Source: Roseibium aggregatum (GTDB lineage Bacteria; Pseudomonadota; Alphaproteobacteria; Rhizobiales; Stappiaceae). Taken from it: a stretch of DNA of 64,000 nt. The stretch lies in NCBI RefSeq assembly GCF_014692675.1, contig NZ_JABFCZ010000011.1, forward strand, positions 1 to 64,000, in the 5' to 3' direction. Positions 43,689 to 52,884 of this stretch are shown here, piece after piece. Below the pieces are notes generated by a model, which was not told the DNA's origin, made no database searches, and was given only the letters and a program-made list of their open reading frames with translations. Numbering within the stretch: position 1 is the stretch's first letter; each line of letters begins with the position of its first letter. A program made the translations under genes and the position numbers.

Positions 43689-44150
43689 ATGGAGGATTGG
43701 GTGAAGGAAGGCCTGGAAAACGCCAGGACGCTGGAAAGCCCGGATAACTGGTTTATCCGCACGGCGCCTGGTCTGAAGGTGTTCAAGCAGATAGCGGCAA
43801 ACGCTTTCGACGCGCTTCCGGACGAATTCCGCGACAAGTGCCAGGATCTCGTCATCACCGTTGAGGACTTTGCCAGCGAAGACATGCTGGAAAGCGTCGG
43901 CGTCACCGACTTCTACGGTCTTCTTGGATTGTTCGAGGGCATCGGCCTCGCCCAGGGCGGCGGCGAATTGCATACCGGGCAGCGGCCGAACCGGATCTGG
44001 CTGTTCCGGCGGCCGATCCTCGATTACTGGGCCGGCGGCGACGACAGCCTCGGCGATATCATTTCACATGTCCTCGTTCACGAAATCGGCCATCATTTCG
44101 GCCTGTCCGACGAGGACATGGAACAGATCGAGGCCGCAGCCGATCGTTGA
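43689..44150 (+). CDS. Zincin-like metallopeptidase family protein (DUF1025 type)
   Basis: The 153-residue cytoplasmic protein carries an HEIGHHFG motif with His131, Glu132 and His135, the HExxH zinc site. The rest matches the small MMP/zincin family seen across alphaproteobacteria (ALPDEFRDKCQDLVITVEDF; IWLFRRPILDYW; LGDIISHVLVHE). Substrate unknown. It is the last gene of the DedA/dsbB run. Confidence 0.9.
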   Translation: MEDWVKEGLENARTLESPDNWFIRTAPGLKVFKQIAANAFDALPDEFRDKCQDLVITVEDFASEDMLESVGVTDFYGLLGLFEGIGLAQGGGELHTGQRPNRIWLFRRPILDYWAGGDDSLGDIISHVLVHEIGHHFGLSDEDMEQIEAAADR

Positions 44151-44204
44151 AGATCCGCTACGGCCTCGAAAATTCCGACAGATTAATTGAACGCCGGCGC
44201 GACG

Positions 44205-44744
44205 TTATTCTGCGGCCTGTCTGGTGGCGCGCTCGATCGATTCAACGATCATGCGCTTAGCCACTTCGGCGCTCTCGACGGTCTTGATCTTGACCCACTT
44301 GCCCGGTTCCAGGTCCTTGTAGTGCTCGAAGAAATGCTTGACCTGGCTGATCGTGATTTCCGGCAGATCCTCCACGCTGTGAACCTTGTCGTAGCGCTTG
44401 GTCAGCTTGTGGCTCGGAACGGCAATGATCTTTTCGTCCTGGCCGGATTCGTCTTCCATGATCAGGACGCCGATCGGACGGCAGTTCATGATGGCGCCCG
44501 GCACGACGGGGCGCTGGTTGACCACCACCACGTCGATCGGATCGCCGTCGCCGCACAGGGTGTGCGGGACGAAGCCGTAGTTTCCGGGATAGCGCATGGG
44601 CGTGTAAAGGAAGCGGTCGACGTACATGGCGCCGGCTTCCTTGTCCATTTCGTATTTGATCGGTTCGCCGCCGACGGACACTTCAACGATCACGTTGATG
44701 TCCTCGGGCGGGTTCTTTCCGATCGGTACGGCATCGATACGCAT
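44205..44744 (-). CDS. ppa: Inorganic pyrophosphatase
   Basis: The 179-residue soluble family I pyrophosphatase splits PPi to phosphate. Its active site shows in [24 protein letters not shown], read over about residues 52-75, with the acidic residues that bind Mg2+. AGGAG precedes the ATG at 44744; the frame is open further upstream. Length and motifs match the bacterial hexameric enzyme. Confidence 0.96.
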   Translation of the reverse strand: MRIDAVPIGKNPPEDINVIVEVSVGGEPIKYEMDKEAGAMYVDRFLYTPMRYPGNYGFVPHTLCGDGDPIDVVVVNQRPVVPGAIMNCRPIGVLIMEDESGQDEKIIAVPSHKLTKRYDKVHSVEDLPEITISQVKHFFEHYKDLEPGKWVKIKTVESAEVAKRMIVESIERATRQAAE

Positions 44745-44902
44745 GCTGCTTGACTCCTGTTCGCTGTTGATGGGTCTATTACAGCCAGACCGGGCGAGCG
44801 CAAGCCCCAATTTGTTGCATTGCAACGAAATGATGAATCCCGGCGGGACCGAGCGGCGCCGGAGCTTTCGATTTCAAGCGGATTTGCCGCGGTGAGGTGG
44901 AC

Positions 44903-45466
44903 ATGATTTTTTCCAGACTGATTCTTGCAGCAGCGCTCTCGGTGGTTTTGCCCGCCGTTTCCGGGGCCGCCGAAATCACCAGTGCCTACACGAAACTCGA
45001 TCTGGACGCCTGTGAGTGGCGCAAGCCGACGGGCGAAGAACAGGAAGGCATCGACGGCGGCACGGCGGACTGTCCGGGCTATGCCGGCATCCCGGTCTAT
45101 GTCAGCGAGGGCGATTTGCGCATGTTCGTTTCCTTCGGAGCGGATGCGGACAACGAGCCGGCCGCCCATCAGACCCTGCCCAATTTCAACACGATCAACG
45201 ACACGCTCGAATGGCGCCTGCGTGACGGCCGGCCTTTCGCCACCATCCTGCGCTGGTTTCCGGACGAGGGCAGCGGCGGCAAAAAGGGCAATATCCTGAT
45301 CGTCACCCAGATCGCGCCGGGAGCCACCTGCCAGGTCGCGCGGATTGATGCGCAGATCAATTCAAATGCCAATGTCCTCGCACGGCAGGCCGCCGACAAG
45401 CTCGCCTACGGTTTCGACTGCAGTCAGGAGCCGATGACCATCGGCAGGCCGGGTCGGTTCAACTAG
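44903..45466 (+). CDS. Hypothetical exported protein
   Basis: The 187-residue protein has a signal peptide (LILAAALSVVLPAVSGAAE, cut near residue 22) and four cysteines in the mature part that could form two disulfides. Stretches such as TSAYTKLDLDACEW and ADCPGYAGIPVYVSEGDLR recur in unnamed alphaproteobacterial secreted proteins. Function unknown. The start follows GGTGAGGTGG. It converges on the GNAT gene. Confidence 0.85.
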   Translation: MIFSRLILAAALSVVLPAVSGAAEITSAYTKLDLDACEWRKPTGEEQEGIDGGTADCPGYAGIPVYVSEGDLRMFVSFGADADNEPAAHQTLPNFNTINDTLEWRLRDGRPFATILRWFPDEGSGGKKGNILIVTQIAPGATCQVARIDAQINSNANVLARQAADKLAYGFDCSQEPMTIGRPGRFN

Positions 45467-45475
45467 GTCCGTACC

Positions 45476-45991
45476 CTAGGTCAGCGGCGGCCAGGTATAG
45501 ACCGACAATCCCATGCGCTTGCCTGCGCTGCGGTACCATGACTTTGCGGCAAACCGGCCGCCCATGGCCTTGTAGAAGGCGCAGGCCGGGTCATTGTCGC
45601 TGAGGACCTGAACCGCAAGGCCGGACAGGTTGCGGGCGGCAAGATCCGTCCTGACAGAGCTGAACAGGCTTCGCCCGAAGCCGAGGCCCTGGTATTCGGG
45701 CTTGAGATAGAGTTCGTAGATCTCGCCTTCGCTGGAAAGATCCCGGATACGGCAGGTGCCGAAGGTGGCGTATCCGGCCGGCTCATCGGCGACCTGCAGC
45801 AGTTTGATCTGGACGCCGCGGGCGAGCGCCGCGCGCCACCAGGGGGCGGTGCGCCGGGACACAAGTCTCTGGAGTTCGACACCGTTCAACAGGCCGCGAT
45901 AGGCCCCGAGCCAGGCCGTGCTGTGTATATCGGCCAGAGCGTCACAATCTTCCGGCGTCGCCGGACGCAGGTCTATGAGCGCGGTTGTCAT
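45476..45991 (-). CDS. GNAT-family N-acetyltransferase
   Basis: The 171-residue protein has the GNAT fold. LRPATPEDCDALADIHSTAW opens the domain, and the acetyl-CoA loop is in YQGLGFGRSLF (Q/RxxGxG-type) near residue 100. The C-terminal part AVQVLSDNDPACAFYKAMGG is also typical. Substrate unknown. Confidence 0.88.
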   Translation of the reverse strand: MTTALIDLRPATPEDCDALADIHSTAWLGAYRGLLNGVELQRLVSRRTAPWWRAALARGVQIKLLQVADEPAGYATFGTCRIRDLSSEGEIYELYLKPEYQGLGFGRSLFSSVRTDLAARNLSGLAVQVLSDNDPACAFYKAMGGRFAAKSWYRSAGKRMGLSVYTWPPLT

Positions 45992-46471
45992 GGAGACAGG
46001 ATACTATACCGGGCGATTTGGGGAAGTCCGAAAATGCCCTGTTCAGGGCCCATGCTTCCCGTTTCCGGGCCCGAATATGAAAAGGGCCGGCTAATCGCCG
46101 GCCCTTCAGTTGCCCTGATGTTTGATACTGAAACTCTGGTTCGAACAAACCCGGATATCGGGGGGCTGGGGGGCTAATGCGTTCCGAGACCCAAGTCGTT
46201 CGACCCATCAGGGTATGATGGGAATATGGTGAGCCAAAATGGCTGGCCAAGGGCTGGAATGCGGCAAAAACGTGATTTTTGAACTGCCTATGCCCGAATT
46301 TGAAAGCCCTGACAGAATGTCGCAGCCAAACTTGCGGAAATAGCGGGCTTGCCAAGCCTTTGGCGGGGGGTGCATCATGACAGATGGATGACGTTGGAAC
46401 GAAGACGCACCGGCTTCATCCTGCCTCTCAGGGCCGATGCTGGTGCTCTTGACCGAGAACAAGGAGGCGGA
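45992..46471. other. 480-bp intergenic region before the DUF2794 gene
   Basis: This gap between divergent genes holds the hairpin at 46082-46106. A minus-strand frame (45942-46355) overlaps the start of the GNAT gene and shows no known family, and a plus-strand frame from 46349 is only the extension of the DUF2794 gene. I see no further gene or clear promoter. Confidence 0.5.
46082..46106. terminator. Isolated hairpin AAGGGCCGGC/GCCGGCCCTT
   Basis: A perfect 10-bp stem with a 5-nt loop (TAATC), flanked by A on the left and T on the right, so it could work in either direction. It lies in the gap between the divergent GNAT and DUF2794 genes, where no transcript is expected to end. This may be the trace of a lost gene or an unseen small transcript. 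Confidence 0.55.
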
Positions 46472-46876
46472 ATGAACGAAACCGAAGACAGCGCGTCGTT
46501 GCGCGGATCCGGCCAGGGGCCGGCTGCCGCGCATTCCTCTTATGCTTCGGCCTCCCAGGCCCCGGCCAAGCCGGTCGTTTCCTTCAACCGTCGTGAACTC
46601 GATACAATCCTGCGGCTCTACGGCCGCATGGTCGCCGATGGCGAATGGCGTGACTATGCGATGGATCTTCTGAAAGACCGGGCCGTCTTTTCCGTTTTCC
46701 GCCGCAGTTCCGAAATGCCGCTTTACCGGATCGAAAAGGATCCGAAGCTTGCCCGCCGGCAGGGCGCCTATTCCGTTATCGCGACCGGCGGCATGATCCT
46801 GAAGCGCGGCCACGACCTGGCGCAGGTTTTGAAGGTCCTGGAAAAGAAAAAGCACCTGAAGCTCGTCGACGCCTGA
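46472..46876 (+). CDS. DUF2794 domain protein
   Basis: The 134-residue protein has a Ser/Ala-rich N terminus and a DUF2794 body from about residue 35 (VSFNRRELDTILRLYGRMVADGEWRDYAMD across residues 36-65; SVFRRSSEMPLYRIEKDP). The family is largely restricted to alphaproteobacteria and has no known function. AAGGAGGCGGA precedes the ATG. It ends at a strong shared terminator. Confidence 0.9.
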   Translation: MNETEDSASLRGSGQGPAAAHSSYASASQAPAKPVVSFNRRELDTILRLYGRMVADGEWRDYAMDLLKDRAVFSVFRRSSEMPLYRIEKDPKLARRQGAYSVIATGGMILKRGHDLAQVLKVLEKKKHLKLVDA

Positions 46877-46935
46877 CGGCGACAGGCAGGGCTTTCAGAT
46901 GCGGCCCTGCCGCCATTGATGAATAACGATACAAA

Positions 46936-46960
46936 AAAGCCCGGCTCAAGGCCGGGCTTT
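46936..46960. terminator. Bidirectional terminator between DUF2794 and Bax-inhibitor genes
   Basis: AAAGCCCGGC pairs perfectly with GCCGGGCTTT around TCAAG. A-tracts on the left and Ts on the right provide U-runs in both directions. It sits between the convergent genes ending at 46876 and 46983. Confidence 0.85.
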
Positions 46961-46982
46961 CGTGTGTCTGGGTGCGTGCCGC

Positions 46983-47741
46983 CTAGTTACGGTTACCGAA
47001 CAGCTGCAGCAGCATCAGGAACATGTTGATGAAGTCGAGGTAGAGGCGAAGGGCGCCCATGACCGACTTCTTGGTGGCGACCTCGTGGCCGTCGCCTTCG
47101 TAGTACATTTCCTTGATCTGCTGGGTGTCGTAGGCGGTCAGGCCGGCAAAGACCAGCACGCCGATCACGGAGATCGCAAACTGCAGGGCGCTGGATGCCA
47201 GGAAGATGTTCACCAAAGCCGCAATCACGATACCGATCAGGCCCATGAACAGGAACGAACCCCAGCCGGACAGGTCCTTCTTGGTGGTGTAGCCGTAGAG
47301 GCTCAGCGCACCGAAGGCAGCTGCCGTGATGAAGAACACGCGGGCGATCGATCCGCCGGTATAGACCAGGAAGATCGAGGACAGGGAAATGCCCATGACC
47401 GCGGCATAGACCAGGAAGGTCGTCCGCGCTGCCGATGCGCTCATCGACTGGATGCGGAAGGACAGGAACATGACGAAGCCGAGGGGCGCGAGCATGACGA
47501 GATACTTCAGCGGGCTGCCGTAAAGGGTCATGCCGAACTGGGTCAGAGCCAGGCCGCCGCCGCTCTGGTCAACGGCGAAATAGACGGTGCCGAGGGCGAA
47601 CAGGCCGGTCAGGGCCAGGCCAAAGGTCATGTAGTTGTAAACGCCCAGCATATAGGCGCGCAGGCCCTCGTCGATGCCAGCTTCGGCACGAGCGCCGGCC
47701 ACCGAATAAGAAGCCTGAGTGTTCCGGTCGAAGGTCGACAT
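46983..47741 (-). CDS. Bax inhibitor-1/YccA-family membrane protein
   Basis: The 252-residue protein has seven hydrophobic segments and the family end GALRLYLDFINMFLMLLQLFG, read over about residues 228-248. The opening AYMLGVYNYMTFGLALTGLFALG and central AFGALSLYGYTTKKDLSGWG are typical of the BI-1 family. Bacterial members are pH-sensitive calcium leak channels or interact with FtsH. It is monocistronic and ends at the bidirectional terminator. Confidence 0.93.
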   Translation of the reverse strand: MSTFDRNTQASYSVAGARAEAGIDEGLRAYMLGVYNYMTFGLALTGLFALGTVYFAVDQSGGGLALTQFGMTLYGSPLKYLVMLAPLGFVMFLSFRIQSMSASAARTTFLVYAAVMGISLSSIFLVYTGGSIARVFFITAAAFGALSLYGYTTKKDLSGWGSFLFMGLIGIVIAALVNIFLASSALQFAISVIGVLVFAGLTAYDTQQIKEMYYEGDGHEVATKKSVMGALRLYLDFINMFLMLLQLFGNRN

Positions 47742-47907
47742 TCGAAAATCCTCTCGATTGCAGTTTACCCCGGATTTCGGCCCGGCGGCGGATTACCCTT
47801 CCAATATGGGAAAAGCCTTATGGCAGAACAAGACGCCAATTCTGAAATTTTGGCAATGTTGGCCTTAATTTCCGGTTTCCTGCCCGTTTATTTCGTCCTG
47901 GCCCCGA

Positions 47908-48666
47908 TTATTTCTTCATGGCCTTGAGGCGCGACTTGATCTCGCCGTCGCACGTGCCGCCGGGGGTCCGGACGACTTCCTCCGCCTTGAAATCGAGGAT
48001 TTCCCGCTTCGGATCGCGCATGTGCTCCTGGGTGACACCGTCGTTGAACCACTGCAGGACCGCATAATCGCCGCCCGCATCCGTCAGAAACGCCAACGGT
48101 TTACCATCCTGCACGATTCCCAGACGGCCGGTGCGGACAGGCTCGACGCTGACCTTCGAGGTCTTGCCGTCAATGGTGAGGCCCGTCTTGGTCAGGCGCA
48201 GCTTCTTCAGGTGCGAGGCTGACGTGCCGTTCCAGGTTCCGAACAGGCGCTCGCCCTTGTTTTCCACGGACAGGCAGGAGTTCTTGAAATTCGGGATCGA
48301 CAGGCGCACGGCGCTGACCTCGATCGGGTCCTTGCCCGTTTCCGCGATGGTGTATTTCATTTCGTTATCGCCGGTGCGATAGACCCGGATGCCGTAGGGC
48401 GCGTATTCGGACGTGCCCATGGTCCGGGTGTAGAAATCGAACTGGTTGGCATCGTTGGTGCCGGCCTTGCGGTAAAGCCAGCGTTTTGGCAGGCCGTCTT
48501 CGAATACCAGCCAGTCGCTGACGACCAGCCCTTTCGGGCCGTCCTTCGTATTCAGCTGCCAGACGCCGGTATGGAACGGCGATTCCGCGAAAACCGGTGT
48601 TGCGATTGCGGTTGCGACAATAATGGCCGCCCCTGCAGCGACTGTGCTCAAGGTCTTTCTAAACAT
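47908..48666 (-). CDS. Hypothetical exported protein
   Basis: The 252-residue protein has a signal peptide (TLSTVAAGAAIIVATAIATPVFA, cut near residue 27). The mature part begins ESPFHTGVWQLNTKDG and contains paired strands that may form a beta-rich fold, for example VYRTGDNEMKYTIAETGKDP. I recognise no domain. The start at 48666 follows GGAAG. It lies between the Bax-inhibitor and YbbP-like genes on the same strand. Confidence 0.8.
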   Translation of the reverse strand: MFRKTLSTVAAGAAIIVATAIATPVFAESPFHTGVWQLNTKDGPKGLVVSDWLVFEDGLPKRWLYRKAGTNDANQFDFYTRTMGTSEYAPYGIRVYRTGDNEMKYTIAETGKDPIEVSAVRLSIPNFKNSCLSVENKGERLFGTWNGTSASHLKKLRLTKTGLTIDGKTSKVSVEPVRTGRLGIVQDGKPLAFLTDAGGDYAVLQWFNDGVTQEHMRDPKREILDFKAEEVVRTPGGTCDGEIKSRLKAMKK

Positions 48667-48748
48667 CGGTGTCCAGCTTCCATCCCAGGTGATCGTCATT
48701 TTTACGAGGCATCAGGATAACTGTACTTCGCAGCTTGTCTCAAGCTGA

Positions 48749-51319
48749 TTACAGATTACGCAGAACCGGAGCCGGCTTTTCACCCAGAACCTTCCATGTG
48801 CCGATCAGGCCGAAACCGACAGTCAGAACCAGGGCGATCAGGGCCGCGCTGACCGCGGTGACGGGCAGAAGCGTGAAACTCGCATTCATGATCTCCGAAA
48901 TCACGAACCAGGCGGCCAGTCCGCCGGCAACAAGCGCGAAGACAGCGGTGGCAAGGCCGAGCAGGGCATATTCCAGACCGTAGGCGACCATCAGCCGGGT
49001 GCGCGTGGCACCCAGGGTTTTCAGGATCACCGCATCGTAGATCCGGTTGCGGTGCCCGGCGGCCAGGGCGCCTGCCAGCACCAGAACGCTGGCGATCAGG
49101 GTGACGGAGGACGCGCCGCGAATGGCCCAGGCCAGCTGGGCGACGAGGTCGTTGACTTGGGCAATGGCGTCCTTCACCCGGATCGCGGTGACGGTCGGAA
49201 AGGCGTTTGCCACCGAGTGCAGCAGGCCGAGCTCTTCAGCCGCGCCGACCTCCTTGTCCCAGCCGAGGGTCATGAGATAGGCGTGCGGCGCGCCGGCAAA
49301 GGTGTTGGGGGAAAATTCCATGACGAAATTGATGGCAAGCGACTGCCATTCGACCTGGCGCAGATTGGCGATTTCCGCCGTGATCTCCCGGCCCAGCACA
49401 TTCACGGTGATATCATCGCCGATCGCCAGGCCGAGATCGCGCGCGGCTTCGGCTTCAAAGGACACGAGCGGCTTGCCGGCGTAATTCTCCGGCCACCACT
49501 TGCCTTCGACGATTTTCGAATTCTTCGGCGGGCGGGCCGCATAGGTGATGCCGCGGTCGCCGCGCAGGATCCAGGCGGCAGAGGGCGGAGCCTGGATCTG
49601 ATCGACGGGAACCCCTTTCAGGGCGACCAGCCTGCCGCGCAGCATGGGAACGCTTTGCAGGTTCGCGTCTTTCGCATTCCGCTCCAGCAGCGCCTGGAAG
49701 GCGTCGCGCTCGGAACCCTGGATGTCGATGAAGAAGAAACTTGGCGCCTGGTCGGCGATGGTCGCGGTCAGCTCCCGGCGCAGATTGCCGTCGATCAGGG
49801 CAAGGGCGACCAGCAGGCTGAGCCCCAGGCCGAGGGACAGGACCACAGACGGCGTCAGGGCGCCGGGCCGGTGGATATTGGCAATTGCCAGCCTGAGTTC
49901 GGTGGAACGGACCGACGGCAGGCGTCTGGCAATGGCCATGATGCCCCTGGCGACCAGCACCAGGAGAATGAAGGCGCCGGCGGAGGCGCCGATGTAGATG
50001 GTCGCGATCCGCTTGTCGTGGGCAAGGGCGATGGCGATGGCGGCCAGCAGCAGAACGGTCGCGGCGGTGGCAAAAAGATAGCGCTTGCGGGGCAGCCGGA
50101 CCTTGTCGGAGACGATGTCGCGGAAGAGCGCCGTGGGCGGCACGTCATGGGCGCGTCCGAGCGGCCAGAGCGCAAAGGCGAGCGCGGTCAGAAGCCCGTA
50201 GACGAGGCCGAGGCCCAGTTCCATGGGATAGATCGAGGTCACCAGCTTGACCGGCAGGACACCGGCCAGCGCCGCGCCGGCCGCGAAGGGAATGATGGCG
50301 CCGATGACAAGTCCGATCGCAATGCCGATCAGGGCGAGGATCAGCATCTGCACCAGATAGACCTGGAAGGCGAAGCCGCCGGTCGCGCCCAGGCACTTGA
50401 AGCTGGCGATCACATTGCGCTTGGTTTCCAGGTAAGCGCGGATGGCGTTGGCGACCCCGACCCCGCCGACGACAAGCGCCGTCAGTCCGACCAGGGTCAG
50501 GAACTGGGCGAACCGGTCGATGTTGCGCTGGAGGCCCGGTGCGGCGTTGGCCCGAGAGCGGATTCGCCAGCCGGCTTTGGGAAAGTCGGTTTCGGCGGAG
50601 GAAATCACCCGTTGCAGGGTCGCGTCGGTGGGGTCGCCCGGCAACCTGACGCGGTAATGCCAGCGGACCAGACTGCCCGGCTGCACAAGTCCGGTGTCGG
50701 GAATGGCGGCATCTGAAATCATCAGCCGGGGTCCGAACTCCAGGCCGCCGGCCAGCTTGTCGGGTTCGTTTTCGATGACGGCGTTGATCCGGATTTTTGC
50801 CCGGCCCAGGTCCAGGGTGTCGCCGACGGAGATATTCAGGCGGGCCAGCAGGGACAGATCGGCGACCGCGCCCCAGACCCCGTCCTTGCGGGACAGGGCC
50901 CCGGCGAAATCCTGACCGTTCTGCAGGACCATACTGCCGTAGAGGGGATAATTGCCGTCAACCGCCTTGAGTTCGACCAGCGCCTGATCGCTGCCGTCGG
51001 GAAGCCGTGTCATGGCGCGCATGGTGGCAACGCCGGAGACCTGGCCGAGCGAACCCAGATAGGCCTTTTCGGCTTCGTCGGCCTGACGGTGGATCAGCGC
51101 GAAGGACAGGTCGCCGCCGAGAATGGACTGGCCTTCGGCGGAAATACCTTCCGTCAGCGCGCGGGAGACGGAGGTGACGCCGGCAATGGCGGCAACACCG
51201 AGCGCGATGCAGGCGATGAAGATGTAAAATCCCTTCAAACCGCCGCGCAGTTCGCGCAGGGCGAAGCGGATCGCCAGACGCAGACCGCTTCCGGAAGGAC
51301 TTGCCACGAAGCCGCTCAT
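48749..51319 (-). CDS. FtsX/YbbP-like ABC transporter permease
   Basis: The 856-residue protein has the YbbP layout: an N-terminal helix (GFYIFIACIALGVAAIAGVTS), a MacB-like periplasmic part, two blocks of FtsX-type helices (about residues 265-440 and 480-520), a second periplasmic part, and a last set of helices near the C terminus. With the YbbA-like ATPase it forms an exporter-like unit linked to the esterase TesA in many bacteria. Substrate unknown. Its start overlaps the ATPase stop (ATGA). Confidence 0.93.
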   Translation of the reverse strand: MSGFVASPSGSGLRLAIRFALRELRGGLKGFYIFIACIALGVAAIAGVTSVSRALTEGISAEGQSILGGDLSFALIHRQADEAEKAYLGSLGQVSGVATMRAMTRLPDGSDQALVELKAVDGNYPLYGSMVLQNGQDFAGALSRKDGVWGAVADLSLLARLNISVGDTLDLGRAKIRINAVIENEPDKLAGGLEFGPRLMISDAAIPDTGLVQPGSLVRWHYRVRLPGDPTDATLQRVISSAETDFPKAGWRIRSRANAAPGLQRNIDRFAQFLTLVGLTALVVGGVGVANAIRAYLETKRNVIASFKCLGATGGFAFQVYLVQMLILALIGIAIGLVIGAIIPFAAGAALAGVLPVKLVTSIYPMELGLGLVYGLLTALAFALWPLGRAHDVPPTALFRDIVSDKVRLPRKRYLFATAATVLLLAAIAIALAHDKRIATIYIGASAGAFILLVLVARGIMAIARRLPSVRSTELRLAIANIHRPGALTPSVVLSLGLGLSLLVALALIDGNLRRELTATIADQAPSFFFIDIQGSERDAFQALLERNAKDANLQSVPMLRGRLVALKGVPVDQIQAPPSAAWILRGDRGITYAARPPKNSKIVEGKWWPENYAGKPLVSFEAEAARDLGLAIGDDITVNVLGREITAEIANLRQVEWQSLAINFVMEFSPNTFAGAPHAYLMTLGWDKEVGAAEELGLLHSVANAFPTVTAIRVKDAIAQVNDLVAQLAWAIRGASSVTLIASVLVLAGALAAGHRNRIYDAVILKTLGATRTRLMVAYGLEYALLGLATAVFALVAGGLAAWFVISEIMNASFTLLPVTAVSAALIALVLTVGFGLIGTWKVLGEKPAPVLRNL

Positions 51320-52059
51320 GCGCTGGCCCCGGTATTGGCCTCTTGAGCGGTCCTGTTACCGGCCGCGGCCGGTTTGGACGTTCTTTCGTCGACTTCTCCG
51401 GAGCGGACCCGGATGACCCTGTCGCATCGTTCCGCCAGGGCCGGATCGTGGGTCACGAGAACGAGCGTCGTGCGCCGTTCCTTCTGGGCGGAGAACATCA
51501 GGTCGACGATCTGGGCGCCGGTCTCGTCGTCCAGGTTTCCGGTCGGTTCGTCGGCAATCAGGATCTCCGGCCGGACGACAAGCGCGCGGGCGACCGCCAC
51601 CCTTTGCTGTTCGCCGCCGGACATCTGGGCGGGATAGTGATGCAGTCGGTGGCCGAGCCCGACCGCATCGAGTTCCTGGCGGGCCTTGTCGAAGGCTTGC
51701 CCGTCGCCGGCCAGTTCCAGCGGAACGGCGACATTTTCAAGCGCCGTCATGTTCGGCACGAGATGGAACGACTGGAAGATGATGCCGACGTTGCGGCCGC
51801 GGAATTGCGCGAGCTGGTCTTCCGACAGGGGCCCGAGGTCCGAACCGGCGACCTTGACTGAGCCCGTATCGGCCCGCTCCAGGCCGGCCATGACCATGAG
51901 GAGCGTGGATTTTCCCGACCCGGACGGACCGACCAGCCCGACGGAGGTTCCGGGCTGAATATCAAGGTCGATGCCTTTGAGGATATGAACCCGGCCAGCG
52001 CCTTCGCCGAGGGCAAGATGAACATCTTTCAGGGCGATCACTGGTCCGTTCGTCATCAT
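51316..52059 (-). CDS. YbbA-like ABC transporter ATP-binding protein
   Basis: The 247-residue LolD/MacB-type ATPase has Walker A (LVGPSGSGKSTLLMV), the signature QMSGGEQQRVAVARAL and Walker B (EILIADEPTGNLDD). An ATGATG start leaves two choices three bases apart. It is divergent from tesA; this ybbA-ybbP/tesA arrangement is well conserved. Confidence 0.95.
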   Translation of the reverse strand: MMTNGPVIALKDVHLALGEGAGRVHILKGIDLDIQPGTSVGLVGPSGSGKSTLLMVMAGLERADTGSVKVAGSDLGPLSEDQLAQFRGRNVGIIFQSFHLVPNMTALENVAVPLELAGDGQAFDKARQELDAVGLGHRLHHYPAQMSGGEQQRVAVARALVVRPEILIADEPTGNLDDETGAQIVDLMFSAQKERRTTLVLVTHDPALAERCDRVIRVRSGEVDERTSKPAAAGNRTAQEANTGASA

Positions 52060-52184
52060 CAGGCCTATATAAGGGTTCGGGCCGTGCCTTGGCCCACACT
52101 GGTTTCATGCCGCCCCGGTGGACGCGCGGATTGCAACTGCAAGCGCTCATATGGGGCTCAAGTACGGAGTAGGCTAGTCTTCCC

Positions 52185-52820
52185 ATGTGGACAAAAATGT
52201 ATCAAACCCTTGCCGCCGTTCTTCTGGTCTTCGGTTTTTCTACCGCAGCGTTCGCCGCGCCGCTGAAGCTGGTCGTCCTCGGCGACAGCCTGTCGGCCGG
52301 TTACCAACTTCCGGCCGACGACGCCTTCCCGGCACAGTTGCAGGCTGCGCTCGAAAAGCAGGGTCATGACGTTGAGGTGGTGAATGCCGGGGTGTCCGGC
52401 GACACGACCGCGGACGGTCTGGCGCGGCTCGACTGGTCGGTCGGACCGGACGCGAAGGCCGTGATTGTCGAGCTTGGCGCCAATGACGCCCTGCGCGGCC
52501 TGCCGCCGGAAAAGACCCGCGAGAACCTGAGTGAGATCGTCAGCCGCCTGACGGACCGGAACGTGAAGGTTCTGGTCGCCGGCATGCTGGCGCCGCGCAA
52601 TCTCGGAGAAGACTATGCGTCCCGCTTCGATCCGATTTTCGCGGATATCGCCAGGATCCACGGGGCGATGCTTTATCCGTTCTTCCTGCAGGGCGTCGCC
52701 ATGAAGCCGGAACTCAATCTGGCCGACGGCATGCATCCGACCGGCGAGGGCGTTTCCATCATCGTGCAGAATATGTTACCTGCGGTCGAAGACCTGATCA
52801 AAAGAGCCGGCTCCTCCTGA
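52185..52820 (+). CDS. tesA: Arylesterase / acyl-CoA thioesterase TesA (SGNH hydrolase)
   Basis: The 211-residue protein has a signal peptide (to about residue 24) and the SGNH blocks: GDSL at residues 33-36 with Ser35, a Gly in NAGVSGDTTADG, Asn in LGANDALRG, and the C-terminal Asp/His in LADGMHPTGEG. It acts in the periplasm on acyl esters and thioesters. It is divergent from the ybbA/ybbP operon. Confidence 0.94.
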   Translation: MWTKMYQTLAAVLLVFGFSTAAFAAPLKLVVLGDSLSAGYQLPADDAFPAQLQAALEKQGHDVEVVNAGVSGDTTADGLARLDWSVGPDAKAVIVELGANDALRGLPPEKTRENLSEIVSRLTDRNVKVLVAGMLAPRNLGEDYASRFDPIFADIARIHGAMLYPFFLQGVAMKPELNLADGMHPTGEGVSIIVQNMLPAVEDLIKRAGSS

Positions 52821-52884
52821 GCACCGGCATTTTTCCAGTACAGAATCAAACCGGATTCAAACGAACAGTTTGAGGATTTCTCAG

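Noticed and set aside
45942..46355. 137-codon minus-strand frame upstream of the GNAT gene
   Set aside because: It overlaps the GNAT start, has no ribosome site and shows no recognisable domain.
49052..50716. 554-codon plus-strand frame opposite the YbbP-like permease
   Set aside because: Low-complexity Gly/Gln/Arg translation; the minus strand shows clear FtsX-type helices.
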